DNA of 64,000 nt from Garcia nutans (Eukaryota > Streptophyta > Magnoliopsida > Malpighiales > Euphorbiaceae), in contig CANTUV010000003.1 in assembly GCA_947685225.1 (NCBI GenBank), positions 9,370,001-9,434,000 of the forward strand. Direction: 5' to 3'. The notes under the pieces were generated by a model, which saw only the letters and a list, made by a program, of their open reading frames with translations, made no database searches and was not told the origin of the DNA. Shown piece after piece: positions 22,112 through 33,872 of this stretch; within the stretch, counting starts at the first letter, position 1; every line of letters starts with the position of its first letter. A program made the translations under genes and the position numbers.

Positions 22112-24237
22112 TGTAGACCCTTAATTTTGGCCCTAATTTGATACGCTCCTGATTAAAGGATGCCAAAATAAATTTGATCCAATTTACAACTTCTAATAAG
22201 TCTGTCCAATTTTAAAAGTCACAAACTCAACTACAAAACCCTAAACCAAGTCTTTTTTAGAAGGTCTGGTCCAAAAAATTAAAAAATGCAAAATTAGTTC
22301 AAGTTCAAAGGCCCAAGTGACATGAACCTTGGCTCATGTGAACCTGGAGGCACCAGGTCGACATGGCTTTGGTCCATGTCTAGCTGGAGGCCCCAGGTTG
22401 ACATGAGCATGCCTCATGTCAACCTGGATAGCCCAAGGTCGACATGAGGTTGGTCTCATGTCGACCTAGGGCAACCATGTCGACATGGGTTCAATAACTT
22501 TCCTAATTCAACTAGAATTTGTTTTAAGGAATGATTAATATTAGGTTAAGGATTCTAAGTGAGGTTAGGGCCTATAAATAATAACGTTTCAGAATTCAGA
22601 AACATTAAGGAGGAAGATTAACAAGACAACAATTAACATTAACAAGGGTTGGTAATTGAGATTAACAGATATTTAAACAAAGCAGAAGCATCAAAATAAA
22701 GCAACAAACATTCATCAGTCATCAATCCATCAAAGACAGTAACACTGTCTTTGTTCATTGTTAATCCATAAGTCAATTGTGGAGGAACCAATGAACGGAG
22801 GTTTGATTTAATTCTTCAATTTATTTGAATTCATAGTAGTTTCATCCTTGAGTTACAACTTATTTGACTGTCCAACATATACATTCCCTTCTATAAATAT
22901 CATTAGAAGTTTGAAGATTAAGAAGTTGCTTAGGTCCAGTAGTTTACTTAAACCTCGCAGTCTTGATTACTTGATTTAAACAACATGATTTGAGTTTAAT
23001 GTTCATATAATGACAAAACATTATCAAAACCCTAATCTAAATACCCAGTTGCTCAAAACCCTAATCTGCTTTCCAATTTCAAAAACTCTATATTGTTTTA
23101 TTAATTCCAAAAACCTTAATTGTTTTCATAATTTTCTAAAACCTTAAATCATTTTATTAATTCCCAAAACCCTAATTGTTTTCTTTATTTTCCAAAACCC
23201 TAAAATTTTTTCTAAATTCCAAACCTAAATTTATAAAATCTATTTTCCAAATTCAAAACACCAAAGCCCTAATCAAATTCTAAAATGTCAGAATCCTTTA
23301 ATTATAGAAAACCTAAAACCCTAACTCCAGTTGCTTAATTCCCAAACCTAGACCTAAACCCTAATCCTAATAACTTAATTCCTAAACCCTAGTTTCATAG
23401 AAACCTTAAAATTTCTTAAACCCTAAATTTCATAATCCCAACAACCTAAAAAAACCCTAAACCCTAAATGATGAAACCTCAATTTAAATCCTAATTTCAA
23501 AAACCCTATTCTAAGATGCAAATCCTAAATATATATATTTATTGCTTTATTTAGTTTTAGATTTGATTATATAGTTTATTATAAGTTTTGATTTATTTAA
23601 TTTTAATGCTTGATTTATTTAATTTACCATGGATGATTATTTTCTTTATTATTATGATTATTATTTGTTTATTTTTGTATTAAAATTATAAGAGGTATGT
23701 TTCCACCTTGTGGGTACCTCATTAATTAATTTCAATGCAATTTAAATTGCTTTTATATCTTGGACCAATGTAAAGGACATGTTTCCACCTTTTGGTGGGT
23801 GTCCTATTTAGTTTAGACATGAACGATGTAAGAACATGTTTCCATCCTCGGATGGATGTCCATTTATTTGTTTTGTTTGAACATTGCTTTGATTTTAATA
23901 TAATGATGCTTTATTTTAATTGTTGCATGTAGTATGGATAATATTGTTATATTTAAAAATTTTATAATATTAAGAGCTGCAAATGAGGCCGATTCTAATG
24001 AATCGGGCATTGTCGGGGTACTGGGCCATTTCTCACCTTCCCCGCATGTACCCAACTTTTCGAACCCATTAGGGGGTTAGGGATTCCTTAGGAATTGAGT
24101 CATCCACCCCTTTCTTTTTCCTGGCTCGTCCAGGTGGTGACTCCATTTTTTTCGGGCTTAGGCCCATGTTTTCTAAGGCCCCGAGCCTAAACAGTACCGA
24201 AGTCGCAAGAACTATTCCACCGGGAGTGAGGGCGACA
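22112..24237 (+). repeat. Family-B Tat LTR, left copy
   Basis: Starts TGTAGACCCTTAATTTTGG and ends GAGGGCGACA. It is close to the LTR at 45344-47538, which has a PPT in front. The left flank (GGCACATACA) and the right flank (ACATTACTTGG) together reconstruct the empty site seen at 62787-62805. The sequence after it is H 3' UTR, not PBS plus leader, so locally it behaves as a solo LTR. TATA box near 22574 (CCTATAAATAAT), leader hairpin 22732-22752, AAACCCTAA-rich stretch 23010-23510, terminal hairpins about 23690-23860. Confidence 0.88.
22310..22500. repeat. Palindromic minisatellite in family-B LTR (GTCGAC units)
   Basis: Alternating CATGTCGACCTGG-like and CCAGGTCGACATG-like blocks, diverged, forming nested inverted repeats around GTCGAC. 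A longer version lies at 45545-45790 in the right LTR. Confidence 0.8.
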
Positions 24238-25780
24238 CAACATTACTTGGCCAAAGGTCTCTTTTGAGTTTGAATATTGTCTATCTCACATGCATGCTTA
24301 TTCAAACTATCTCCACTAATAGACTCTACCTACCAAGAGAGATCAACAAGCCTTTGATAAGCTTGAAATGGGGTCTATAAGGGACATGGGTTAAATGAAG
24401 GCCATTTGTAAGTTGGAGCTATTGTGACACAATTGGCAAACCCTCACACTACAAATTTCTTGTTTGAAATTTAGGCAGCTGGGAGCAATCTTGCTAGACT
24501 CCAAATTCCTTCTATCTTCTTGGCATTAATCTGGATCTTGATTAGGATAGCCTTTAGCCTTGTAAAAAGTTTGGTACCCAAATTTGTTTCTTTTCTTTTT
24601 CTCCCTTTTCTTTCATTTTATTTTTCTTACTCTTCCCTTTCTTTGAGCATTTTATCATTTTGTCCTTCTTTCTTGTAGGACTGTCAAGTACAGAACTTTC
24701 AAGAACTGGATGATCTTTCTCCTTTTTCTCTGATTTTGATCGAATCTTTGGTTGCGTTGGACAAATTCAAGTCAAACTGTCCTTATAAACCAAATGGAAG
24801 CCTTTTGCTGCTTTAGGTAAAAGAGAACTCATTTGGCTTTCTGAATCGCTTTTTTATGTTTTATCTTGCTTCTTTTTTTTTCTTTTTTTTTGCTTTTTTT
24901 TTCTTTTTTTTTTTCATCAAAAATTATTTTTAACCCAAATCAGTTCATGAATAGTCAACTCTTTTTTTTCTCTTTTTTTTTTCTTTTTTCTTTTCTTTTT
25001 TTTGGTTCTAGCTCTAAAAGAGTTGTCTTGTTTGTACCAACTTGGGTTTCCAATAATGGATGAGTGGAGTGACATAAATCTTCTTTGGTAGGGATAAATC
25101 ATTTGTTACTCTGATGTTATCTTGATATATTGGAGATCTTAGGTCAACTTTAACTACCCTTATTGTCTTAAAAGCATTAACTATCCTTATGGCTTGAGAC
25201 TTCAACTATCTTCATGGTCTTAACTATTCATTCCTTTCTTTGATCTTCTTGCCTCTTCATCTTTGTGATCATAAGACTTGTCAAAAGTATCACAACAGTT
25301 CAGGGTAGGTTATTGGGCTTATAAGTTAATGAAAAGAAAGCTAAAAATTTTATAAAGTATCAAAGGAACAACTAGGGATTGATATTTAATAGGGTGAATA
25401 CTAGTTGTTGGCTAACCAAATAATGTCTAGATCATCTCTCCCTTAAATGAGCAGAGTTCAATTTACCTCGAAAATTTGTCAAAGCATGCTCTAAGACTGA
25501 CTAGGACCTAGATAAAGGTAATTATGCAGGAACTCTCTCTAAGTAAGCATACACAATTCAATGATGCATAAATATATTAATTCATGAACCATCAAGCTAG
25601 ATTCTTCATTGGTTGAGCACAAAAATGAACAAAGACCAACAAAAATTCTATGAAATTAATTTATTCAAACAACTTTAAATTTGAAAAATATAATTGTTCC
25701 AGTTAAATAAAGAAAAATTGAAAAGCAACATTCAAGCTAAGTAAGGGTTGTTGAGTTGGCGTCGAAGATACTTCATTTAT
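24238..25780 (-). other. 3' UTR of a minus-strand Tat element (duplicate copy of H)
   Basis: Non-coding. Read from the minus strand it matches element A from about 37000 to 38530. It contains a long pyrimidine tract (24866-25010, mostly T and TTTC; on the element's sense strand a purine tract) next to the CTAGCTCTAAAAG motif. The 65-codon plus ORF here is low-complexity poly-Phe/Ser and not a gene. The same region occurs again at 47539-52026 with a solo LTR inside. Confidence 0.8.
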
Positions 25781-27238
25781 TTAGACATATGAAGGGAAAT
25801 GATTTTTTCCATCATTAAGGATCATTGCTTCATCATCCATAGTTAATCCAAACTTGTTTAGTAGTACATCCTCTTTAGCAGCTTCTTTATCCATATCATG
25901 ATGAGATGACAAGATAAAACTCTTCATGAAGGTTGCAAGCGGTGGCACCCTTCCAATTTTAGGTAGAGGCTTATTCTTAGAGTTGGGCTTATCAGGCTCA
26001 AGCAACTTTCCACTATCAATTAAATTATGGATCTCATACCTCAACCTCACACATCTATCCATGTCGTGCCCTTGCATTTGATGAAATTGACAAAATGCCT
26101 TAGTGTCAAAATTAGGTGGGAAAGGGTTAGGCAAAGGACGAGGATTTAAGGGTTGTAACAATCCCTTCCTTTGAAGCTTATTGAGAACCCAAGACAGTGG
26201 TTTCCCCAATTTTGAAAACTATCTTCTTGTTCCTTGGCTAGTAGCATTAACACCAACTGCCTTTTGCATGCCTTGGTTACCAGACTAATAGTTTCCTTTC
26301 TCATTCCTTCTTTTTGAAAAATGATTCTTCTCTCTTTCCCATTCTTCAATTTACAAACCAGCTTGGAGGAGATCTTTGAAATCATGGATGAGTGTATGAG
26401 ACATCCTTTCAAGAAGACTAGGCAACACCCCTCTCACAATCATCCTTATTTGATCAGATTCATTTGGCCTCTTCTTGAGCAAAGCAGACTTATTTCTTCA
26501 TCTTTTCACATAGTCCACAAAATTTTTGTTTGGCCTTTGTCTAATGGACTCAACTTCCATTAAGGTAACTTCCATCTCAACGTTGTATCCATATTGTTGG
26601 ATGAAGGCCTTATATAGCAGATCCCAACTCTTTTTTGTTCCATCTTCTAAGGTATTGAACCAATTTTGGATAACAAGATCCAATGGGAGCAAAAAGTACC
26701 TTAGTGTTTGAGCCTTAGTAGCTTGGGCAGACTGCATAGCAGTGATATACTGCTTCACATGGAGGTGAGGATTTTCAGTTCCATCGAACTTTGCAAAAGA
26801 TGGCATCTTGAATTTGTATGGAACTTCTTTGTCTAGCTCAAATAATTTGTCAACTTCGGACATTTCTTTGGTTTTCAGCTTCTTCTCAAATTTCTTTTCC
26901 AAATCCGCAATCATCTTTTCAACATCAGAAGTTTCATTTTTCTCCACAGCTAATCTTTCAATAATCTTCGATTCTTTCTTCTTGTCTTGAGGATCTTGGA
27001 AGTATTGAGCCCAATCATCGTCAGCATCAATGATCACCTTATCATCATCAAAAACAACTTCTCCAACTTTAGCCTTCCCCTTGTCCTTTGGCTTCTTAGT
27101 GCTAGTAGATGCTTCGACATTATATCCTAAAATTGCGGCCAATTGGTTCTTCATGGTCTCAGCCAGAGCCTCTTTTATTTCTTCCATCTTGGCATTGAGG
27201 GCGTCGTCCAACATTCTTTGAATTAGTTCGGGCTCCAT
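25781..27238 (-). pseudogene. Tat/Ogre-type gag pseudogene (copy C)
   Basis: Structural gag of a Tat-lineage element. The start is the conserved MEPELIQRM methionine (27236-27238); the frame stays open upstream to 27439. Order: a charged Lys/Glu-rich N-terminal part (KKFEKKLKTKEMSEVDKLFE), a retrotransposon gag core (FAKFDGTENPHLHVKQYITA, VIQNWFNTL, WDLLYKAFIQQYGYNVE, RPNKNFVDYVKR), and a zinc-knuckle-like FCQFHQMQGHDMDRC in CX2HX4HX4C form. Frameshifts near 26500 and 26200 split it. No protease or RT follows: its 3' end passes directly into UTR, as in all Tat copies here. A shortened sister copy is at 52027-52735. Confidence 0.88.
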
Positions 27239-28383
27239 TTCTTTTATTGAGCAAGTGATTGAGTTGCTACTAGATTCTTCATCTCTGGCGTAGGTTGGAT
27301 TGTTGTAAGCTTTTGAACTGTCGTAATCCAGGGCTATAAGCCAGAGAGGATCAATGATATGAGATTCAAATGTATGCATGTATGCACAAACAATCAACAA
27401 AAATAAGTAGAACATCCCTTCCAACCTTATAACATCCACACATGAATGGCGAGTCTCTTTTCCTAGGTAATATGGTTAACAGAATAACAACATGGGGTAT
27501 CTTGTTTTTTGAATAATTCCCTCGGACGTTTCAACCAATAGTTATATTTTTAAAAATGGAAATCAGTTCATGATAATTCCCATTAATTAGGTTTTAATCC
27601 ATTCAACCAGCTAAAGTAGCTTTTATGCTATATTGGATTAAAACTAAATTAAGAAGTTTGTTATAAATAGATTTCTCACTTGAAAAAGTAACTAATGATT
27701 TATGCCAAAAACAAGCCCATGATTAATAACTCTTAGTATAAACTAGGCTCACTATTGATTTTTGATATTTCTTAATTGACCTAAATAATTTGCAAGCTCT
27801 TTGTAAGAAAAGGTTGGATGAAATTAATTTTGTTTCTAAGCCCATTGTAAAAAGATTTTAGAAAAAATGGATTTTGGGCTTAGTATTTGAGTCATGAGCA
27901 AAAGAATTTTAGATTTGTTTTAGAAAAGTTTTATGCCCAAAGACCATTTTGAAAAGTTTTGAAAATAGCTTTGGTCTTTTGAAAATTATTTTCTGTTTAC
28001 AATGCACTTAAGTCATATTAGAAAAAGAATAAACCAAATAAGCCATGATTTAAGCCATGACAAATTAACCATAGTCAAGCAACAAGCATTTGGGGTAAAA
28101 CCTAAGGAAAGTAACTAGGCCAATTACATGAGCTTTAGTCTTTGGGTCAAAAGGCTTAGGTTGCCATAGCAAGTATACACCAAATGGTACGAGGCTATGA
28201 GTGGTTATGCCATGCTTGATCTCCATACCTTGAGTGAAAGTATGGTATCCCTTACATAACACAACACGGGCAACACGGGCATCCTAACTCACGCACACGA
28301 TGCAATCTAATATGATGCAATGGATAGTATCATTATAAGAAAGAATAGAATAATATAAAGACTAACGAAATCAATTTCTCTTG
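27239..28383 (-). other. 5' leader of minus-strand Tat copy C
   Basis: Between PBS and gag. Colinear with 34432-35587 of element A and 29274-29975 of B. Small ORFs are present but differ between the copies, so no coding function is supported. Confidence 0.75.
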
Positions 28384-28401
28384 TCCCTAGTGGAGTTGCC
28401 A
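28384..28401 (-). other. Primer-binding site of Tat copy C
   Basis: Reverse complement reads TGGCAACTCCACTAGGGA, two changes from the TGGCGACTCCACTGGGGA site at 34414. It adjoins the LTR at 28403. This matches the PBS type I recall for Ogre elements (tRNA-Arg); the tRNA identity is from memory. Confidence 0.85.
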
Positions 28402-28402
28402 C

Positions 28403-29262
28403 TGTGAGCGGGGATTTTTGCCCCCACTCCCGATGGAATGGTTCTTGTGACTTCTGCACAGTTTAGGCTCGGGGCCTTAAGCCCAAAGAAAATGGAGTCG
28501 CCACTCGGACGGGCCAAAAAAAAGAAATGGGTGGATGACTCGATTCCTAAGTAATCCCCAACACCCTAATAGGTTCGAAAAGTTGGGTATGTGTGGGGAA
28601 GTTGAGAAACGGCCCAACAACCCCACAATGCTCGGTTCATTAGAACCGGCCTCCTTTGCAGGTCTTAGTATTATAAAATTCTTAATTATAATAATATTAT
28701 CCATATTACATGCAACATTTAAAATAAAGCATCATTATATTAAAATCAAAACAATATCCAAACAAAGCAAATAAATGGACACCCATCCGAGGATGGAAAC
28801 ATGTCCTTATATCGTTCATGTCTAAACTAAATAGGAAACCCACCAAAAGGTGGAAACATGTCCTTTACATTGGTCCAAAATGTAAAAGCAATTTAAATTA
28901 CATAAAAATTAATTAATGAGGTACCCACAAAGTGGAAACATACCTCTTAAAATATTTGGAAATCAAGATAAATAGATAAAAGTAAATAACCATTCATATT
29001 AAATAAATCATTCACCAAAGATATCAAACATCAATCAAAATATATAATAAACATTCATCCAATTTAAATAAAATAGTAAATATATTGACTTCAGGGGTTC
29101 ATGCTTTAAGTAGGGTTTCTAGGGTCTTGTGTACAATAGCTAAGGTTTTGCATATACTAGTTTAATTTGTTGAGAAATATTTTAAAGTAATAACATAGCT
29201 ATTGGATGTTAAAAAGATTTGAGGTTTTAGAAGTTTTTATGAAAATAATGTTACTGTGATTT
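28403..29262 (-). repeat. Truncated 5' LTR of minus-strand Tat copy C
   Basis: Begins TGTGAGCGGGGATTTTTGCC next to the reversed PBS, and follows LTR 13249-15450 to GTTACTGTGATTT. It then breaks off in favour of plus-strand leader sequence. About 1.3 kb of the LTR is missing. Bases 29258-29273 repeat 29216-29231 exactly (GATTTGAGGTTTTAGA), a short copied filler at the break. Confidence 0.85.
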
Positions 29263-29273
29263 GAGGTTTTAGA

Positions 29274-29975
29274 CATAAAACGTTTCTAAAAACAAATCAA
29301 AAATTCTTTTTCTCAACACTCAAATACAAAGCCCAAAATCCATTTTTTCTAAAATCTTTTTACAATGGGCTTAGAAACAAAATTATTTTCATCCTTTTCT
29401 TACAAAGAGCTTGCAAATTATTCAGGTCAATTATGAAAATACCAAAAATGAATTGTGAGCCTAGTTTATACTAAGAGTTATTAATCATGGGCTTGTTTTT
29501 GGCATGAATCATTAGTTACTTTTTCAAGTGAGAAATCTATTTATAATAAACCTCTTAATTTAGTTTTAATCCAATATAGCATAAAAGCTACTTTAGCTGG
29601 TTGGATGAATTAAAGCCTAATTAATGGGAATTATCATGAACTGATTTCCATTTTTAAAAATATAACTATTGATTGAAACGTCCGAGGGAACTTTTTGAAA
29701 ACAAGATACCCCATGTTGGTATTTTGTTAACAATATTACCTAGGAAAAGAGACTCGCCATTCGTGTGTGGATGTTATAAGGTTGGAAGGAATGTCCTATT
29801 TATCCTTGTTTGTCTATTGTTTGTGCATACATGCATACATACATTTGCATCTCATATCATTGATCCCTTCTGGCTTACAACCCTAGATTATGATAGTTCA
29901 AAAGCTTATGACAATCTGACCTACGCCGGAGATGAAGAATCTAGCAACAAATCAATCACTTGCTCACCAAAAGCA
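29274..29975 (+). other. 5' leader of plus-strand Tat element B, left end missing
   Basis: Starts abruptly at about 29272 inside the leader (compare 34888 in A). PBS and the first ~470 bp are absent. The frame leading into gag is open from 29673 except for the normal upstream stops. Confidence 0.75.
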
Positions 29976-31357
29976 ATGGAGCCCGAACAAATTCAAAGAA
30001 TGGTGGATGACGCTTTCAATGCCAAGATGGAAGAAATAAAAGAGGCCCTGGCTAAGACCATGAAGAACCAATTAGCTACAATTTTATGAAATAATGCCGA
30101 AGCGTCTGCTAGCACTAAGAAGCCAAAGGACAAGGGGAAGGCTAAAGTTGGTGAAGTGGTTGATGATAAGGTGATCATTGATGATGATGATGATTGGGCT
30201 CAATACATCCAAGATCCTCAAGATAAGAAGAAAGAGCCAAAGATTATTCAAAGATCAGCTATGGAGAAAACTGAGACTTCTGATGTTGAAAAGATGATTG
30301 CGGATTTAGAAAAGAAATTTGAGAAGAAGTTGAAAACCGAAGAAATGTCCGAAGTTGACAAATTATTTGAGCTAGACAAAGACGTTCCATACAAATTGAA
30401 GATGCCATCTTTTGCAAAGTTTGATGGAACTGAAAATCCTCACCTCCATGTGAAGCAGTATATCATTGCTATGCAGTATGCTCGAGCTACTAAGGCTCAA
30501 ATACTAAGGTACTTTATGCTCTCATTGGATCATGTTGTCCAAAATTGGTTCAGCACCTTAGAGGAAAGCACTCAAAAAGATTGGGACATGTTGTACATGG
30601 CATTCATTCAACAATATGGGTATAATGTCGAGCTGGAAGTAACCTTAAAGGAAGTTGAATCCATTATACAAAGGCCAAATGAGAATTTTGTGGACTATGT
30701 GAAAGGTGGAGAAATAAGGCTGCTTTGCTCAAGAAGAGGCCCAATGAATCTGATTAAATAAGGATGATTATGAGGGGGGTGTTGCCTAGTCTTCGTGAAA
30801 GGATCTCATACACTCATCCATGATTTCAAAGATCTTCTCCAAGATGGTCTGCAAATTGAAGAATGGGAAAGGGAGAAGAATCGCTTTTCAATAAGGAATG
30901 AGAAAGGGAACTACCAGTCTGGAAATCAAAGCATGCAAAAAGAAGTTGATGTTAATACAACTGGTCAATCAAATAGAAGGAAATTTTCAGAATTAGGGAA
31001 CTGTCTTGGGTTCTCAATAAGCTACAAAAGAAGGGATTGTTACAACCCTTGACTCCTCATCCTTTGCCTAATCCTCTTCCACCTATCTTTGATACTAATG
31101 CATTTTGCCAATTCCATCAAAGGCCTGGACATGAAACGAACAATTGTATGAAGTTGAGGCATGAGATCCATAATTTGATCAATAGTGGTAAGCTACCTGA
31201 GCTAGACAAGCCCAATACCAAGAAGAATCCTTTACCTAAATTTGGAAGAGTGCCATCACCAGCAACCTTCATGGTAGGAAAAGGATTGGAAGAAGATTTT
31301 GTTTTATCATCCTTTCAAAATGGGATAATTGAAGATGTGAAAGGAGAAGAAGCTTAA
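29976..31357 (+). pseudogene. Tat/Ogre-type gag pseudogene (element B)
   Basis: Start chosen at the conserved MEPEQIQRM methionine (29976-29978); the frame is open upstream to 29673. It has the same domain order as copy C: charged N-terminal part, gag core (FAKFDGTENPHLHVKQYI, VVQNWFSTLEE, YMAFIQQYGYNVELE, RPNENFVDYVK) and a C-terminal knuckle FCQFHQRPGHETNNC (CX2HX4HX4C). A TGA at 30087-30089, a shift near 30705 with TAA at 30759-30761, and another shift between 30960 and 31040 inactivate it. The C-terminus ends FVLSSFQNGIIEDVKGEEA then stop, with no protease behind it. Confidence 0.9.
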
Positions 31358-32346
31358 CTCAACAAACTTTCCTTAGCTTGAACGTTGCTTTTCAATTTTT
31401 CTTTCTTCAATATTTAATTTGAACAATCGTGTTTTTCAAATTTAAATTTATTTGAATAAATTACTTTCATCAAATATTTTGTTGGTCTTTGTTCATTTTG
31501 GTGCTCAACCAATGAGGAATCTAGCTTGATAATTCATGAATTAATATATTTATGCATCATGACTTGAATGACTTTACTAGGTGAGGGAATTGCTCTATAG
31601 CATTGAGTTGTGTATGCTTACTTAGAGAGGGCTCCTGCATAATTACCTTTGTCTAGGTACTAGTCAGTCTTAGAACATGCTTAGACAAACATTTGAGGCA
31701 AAATTAAACTCTACTTATTTAAGGGAGAAATGATCTAGGCATTGTTTGATGAGCCAACAACTAGTATCCACCTTATTAAATATCAATCCCTAGTTGTCCT
31801 TTAAGCCTTCATAAAATTTTAGCTTTCTTTTCATTGGCATATAACCCCAACATCCTACCCTCAGCTGTTGTGATACTTTTGACAAGTCTTATGATCACTA
31901 AGGTGAAGAGGCAAGAAGATAAAAGAAAGGAATGAATAGTCAAGATCATAAGGATAGTTGATGTTCTCAGGACCATAAGGGTAGTTGAAGTTCTCAAGAC
32001 CATAAGGGTGGTTGAAGTTCACCTAATATCTCCAATCTATCAAGATAACATCAGAGTAACAAATGATTTATCCCTGTTAAAGGAAATTTATGTCACTCCA
32101 CTCATCCATTATTGGAAACCCAAGTTGGTACAAACAAGACAACTTTGTTAGAGCTAGAACAAAAAAAAAGAGAAGAAAACAAAACAAAAAAAAAAGAGAA
32201 AAGAAAAAGGAGGCAAAAAAAGGGAAAAAAAAGAAAAGAAAAAAAAAAGAAAGAAAAGAAAAAAAATCAAAAGGAACTTCAAAAAGCTAACTGAGTTCTC
32301 TTTTACCTAAAGCAGCAAAAGGCTTCCATTTGGTTTATAAGGATAG
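31358..32346 (+). other. 3' UTR of element B, left part, with purine tract
   Basis: Non-coding. Colinear with 36982-37950 of A. A 120-bp A/G-only tract (32155-32275) gives Lys/Arg-rich chance ORFs. It ends at GGATAG, the target of element A, and resumes at 43137. Confidence 0.85.
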
Positions 32347-32521
32347 TGTAGACCCTTAATTTTTGACCCGGTCCGGTTCAATATATTTTATTTAGTCTAA
32401 AATAATTTTTGTGTTGCCTAATATATTTTTTTTGGTCCAAAATAATTTTTGTTATCTTAATTAAATAATTCTTGCTCCACTCATCCATCGGCGATAAAAA
32501 ATCATCGCGCGGGCCCGAAGG

Positions 32522-32556
32522 CATTTCGCCCGCAGGAAAATCCTGCGGGCGAAATG
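32522..32556. other. Perfect 16-bp U3 hairpin
   Basis: CATTTCGCCCGCAGGA, loop AAA, TCCTGCGGGCGAAATG: a 16-bp perfect stem with a 3-nt loop, about 115-150 bp upstream of the TATA position, in a GC-rich island. The 3' LTR version (41148-41184) has the paired change CC-C/G-GG to CT-C/G-AG, so the stem is kept. Confidence 0.85.
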
Positions 32557-33872
32557 GTCGCCCACAGAAATTTTTCTGACGCAAAGTTTTCGAAACCTAA
32601 TTCAATTAGGTTTCAGTTTCCTTTTCTTATCAATATTATTTTCCATAAATATTTAAAAATAAACCATATGAAACCTCAATAAATAAGGACCAAAGGCAAT
32701 CAAATAAGGGGAGGCCGGGGGAAAAAAATTGGACAGTAGCTTGAAAAAGTGGGTCCAAATCCGTGAAGGAAATCAGCTTGAATCAAGCTGATTTTTTAAG
32801 GGAGCAGAAAAACGATTTAAGCAATTCAAAAACAAAAAGACTTGTCTTTGACTTTGTTCATCCAAGAAGCAATTTTGGTATAACTAACAAAATAAGGTTT
32901 GAATTCTTAATTCCTTTTATTTTTTGTTTTCACAGTAGCTTAATCATCCTTTGGTTTCTTTTAGATTAAAAACTTTATAACCTCAATTCACCTTTTGTAA
33001 GGTTTGAAAATCTTAAAACGTGGCTTTATTTTCTAAAAGTTTAAAGTTATTAGATTTATTTCTTCAAAACTCCAAAACTAAAATTTGTTTTCCAAATTTT
33101 CAAAATTTAAAATTGTGTTCTGTTACTTTCCCAAAAGCTTTAAAAATATCTTTTTTTTTTGCTTTATAAACTTTAAATCGTTGGCTTATTTTCATAAAAT
33201 TACATAAAATTTTCAATTGCTTTTTCCAAATTCTAAAAAACAAAGCATCCACCGAAACTCTAATTCTAAAACACTAAAAGCATAATTCAACTCCAAAACT
33301 CAATAGTAAAAACCCTAACCCCCTTAAAACCCTAAACCCTAATTTTTCTAAACCCAAATCCTTTAAAAATTTAAAAAACCATAGAACCACAAATATTTTA
33401 AATTCGCACAGTAAGCAACAATTCATTAATCATAAACCACAAATCAAAAGTATTTTAAAGTAACCAAAACTCTAGTTTCATGATTTCACCATTTAAACCT
33501 TAATTTGGTTAATCAAAGTGTCTTACCAACCTTTTAAAAACATAAAATCCTTAATCTATTTTAATTCTTTGAAAAGTCACAGTAGCTTAAACCCATGAAA
33601 ATCCAAAACCCTAAATACATGAAATAAAAGATCCTAAATGGAAACAGTAGCTATAACTTATATCTTTTATTTGCCTTATTCAATTCTATATTTAATTATG
33701 CTTTGATTTATTCTATATGCTTTAATTTATTTATGTTCAATGCTTGGTTTATTTAATTTATCATGGATGGATGTTTACATTCTATTGATGTTTAATACTT
33801 TTGATGAATGATTTATTTATTATGAATGGTTATTTACTTTTATCAATTTTTTTAGATTTCCAAATGTTGTAA

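Noticed and set aside
24866..25063. Phe/Ser-rich 65-codon ORF that looks like a membrane peptide
   Set aside because: It is the pyrimidine strand of the same tract in a minus-strand element; no start context or conservation.
26526..27221. Plus-strand ORFs rich in Ser/Phe opposite gag
   Set aside because: Shadows of the minus-strand gag; the equivalents in A and B are antisense to a conserved coding frame.
32090..32294. Lys/Arg-rich ORFs of 60-66 codons
   Set aside because: They arise from the A/G-only tract of the Tat 3' UTR; copies at other positions give different peptides.
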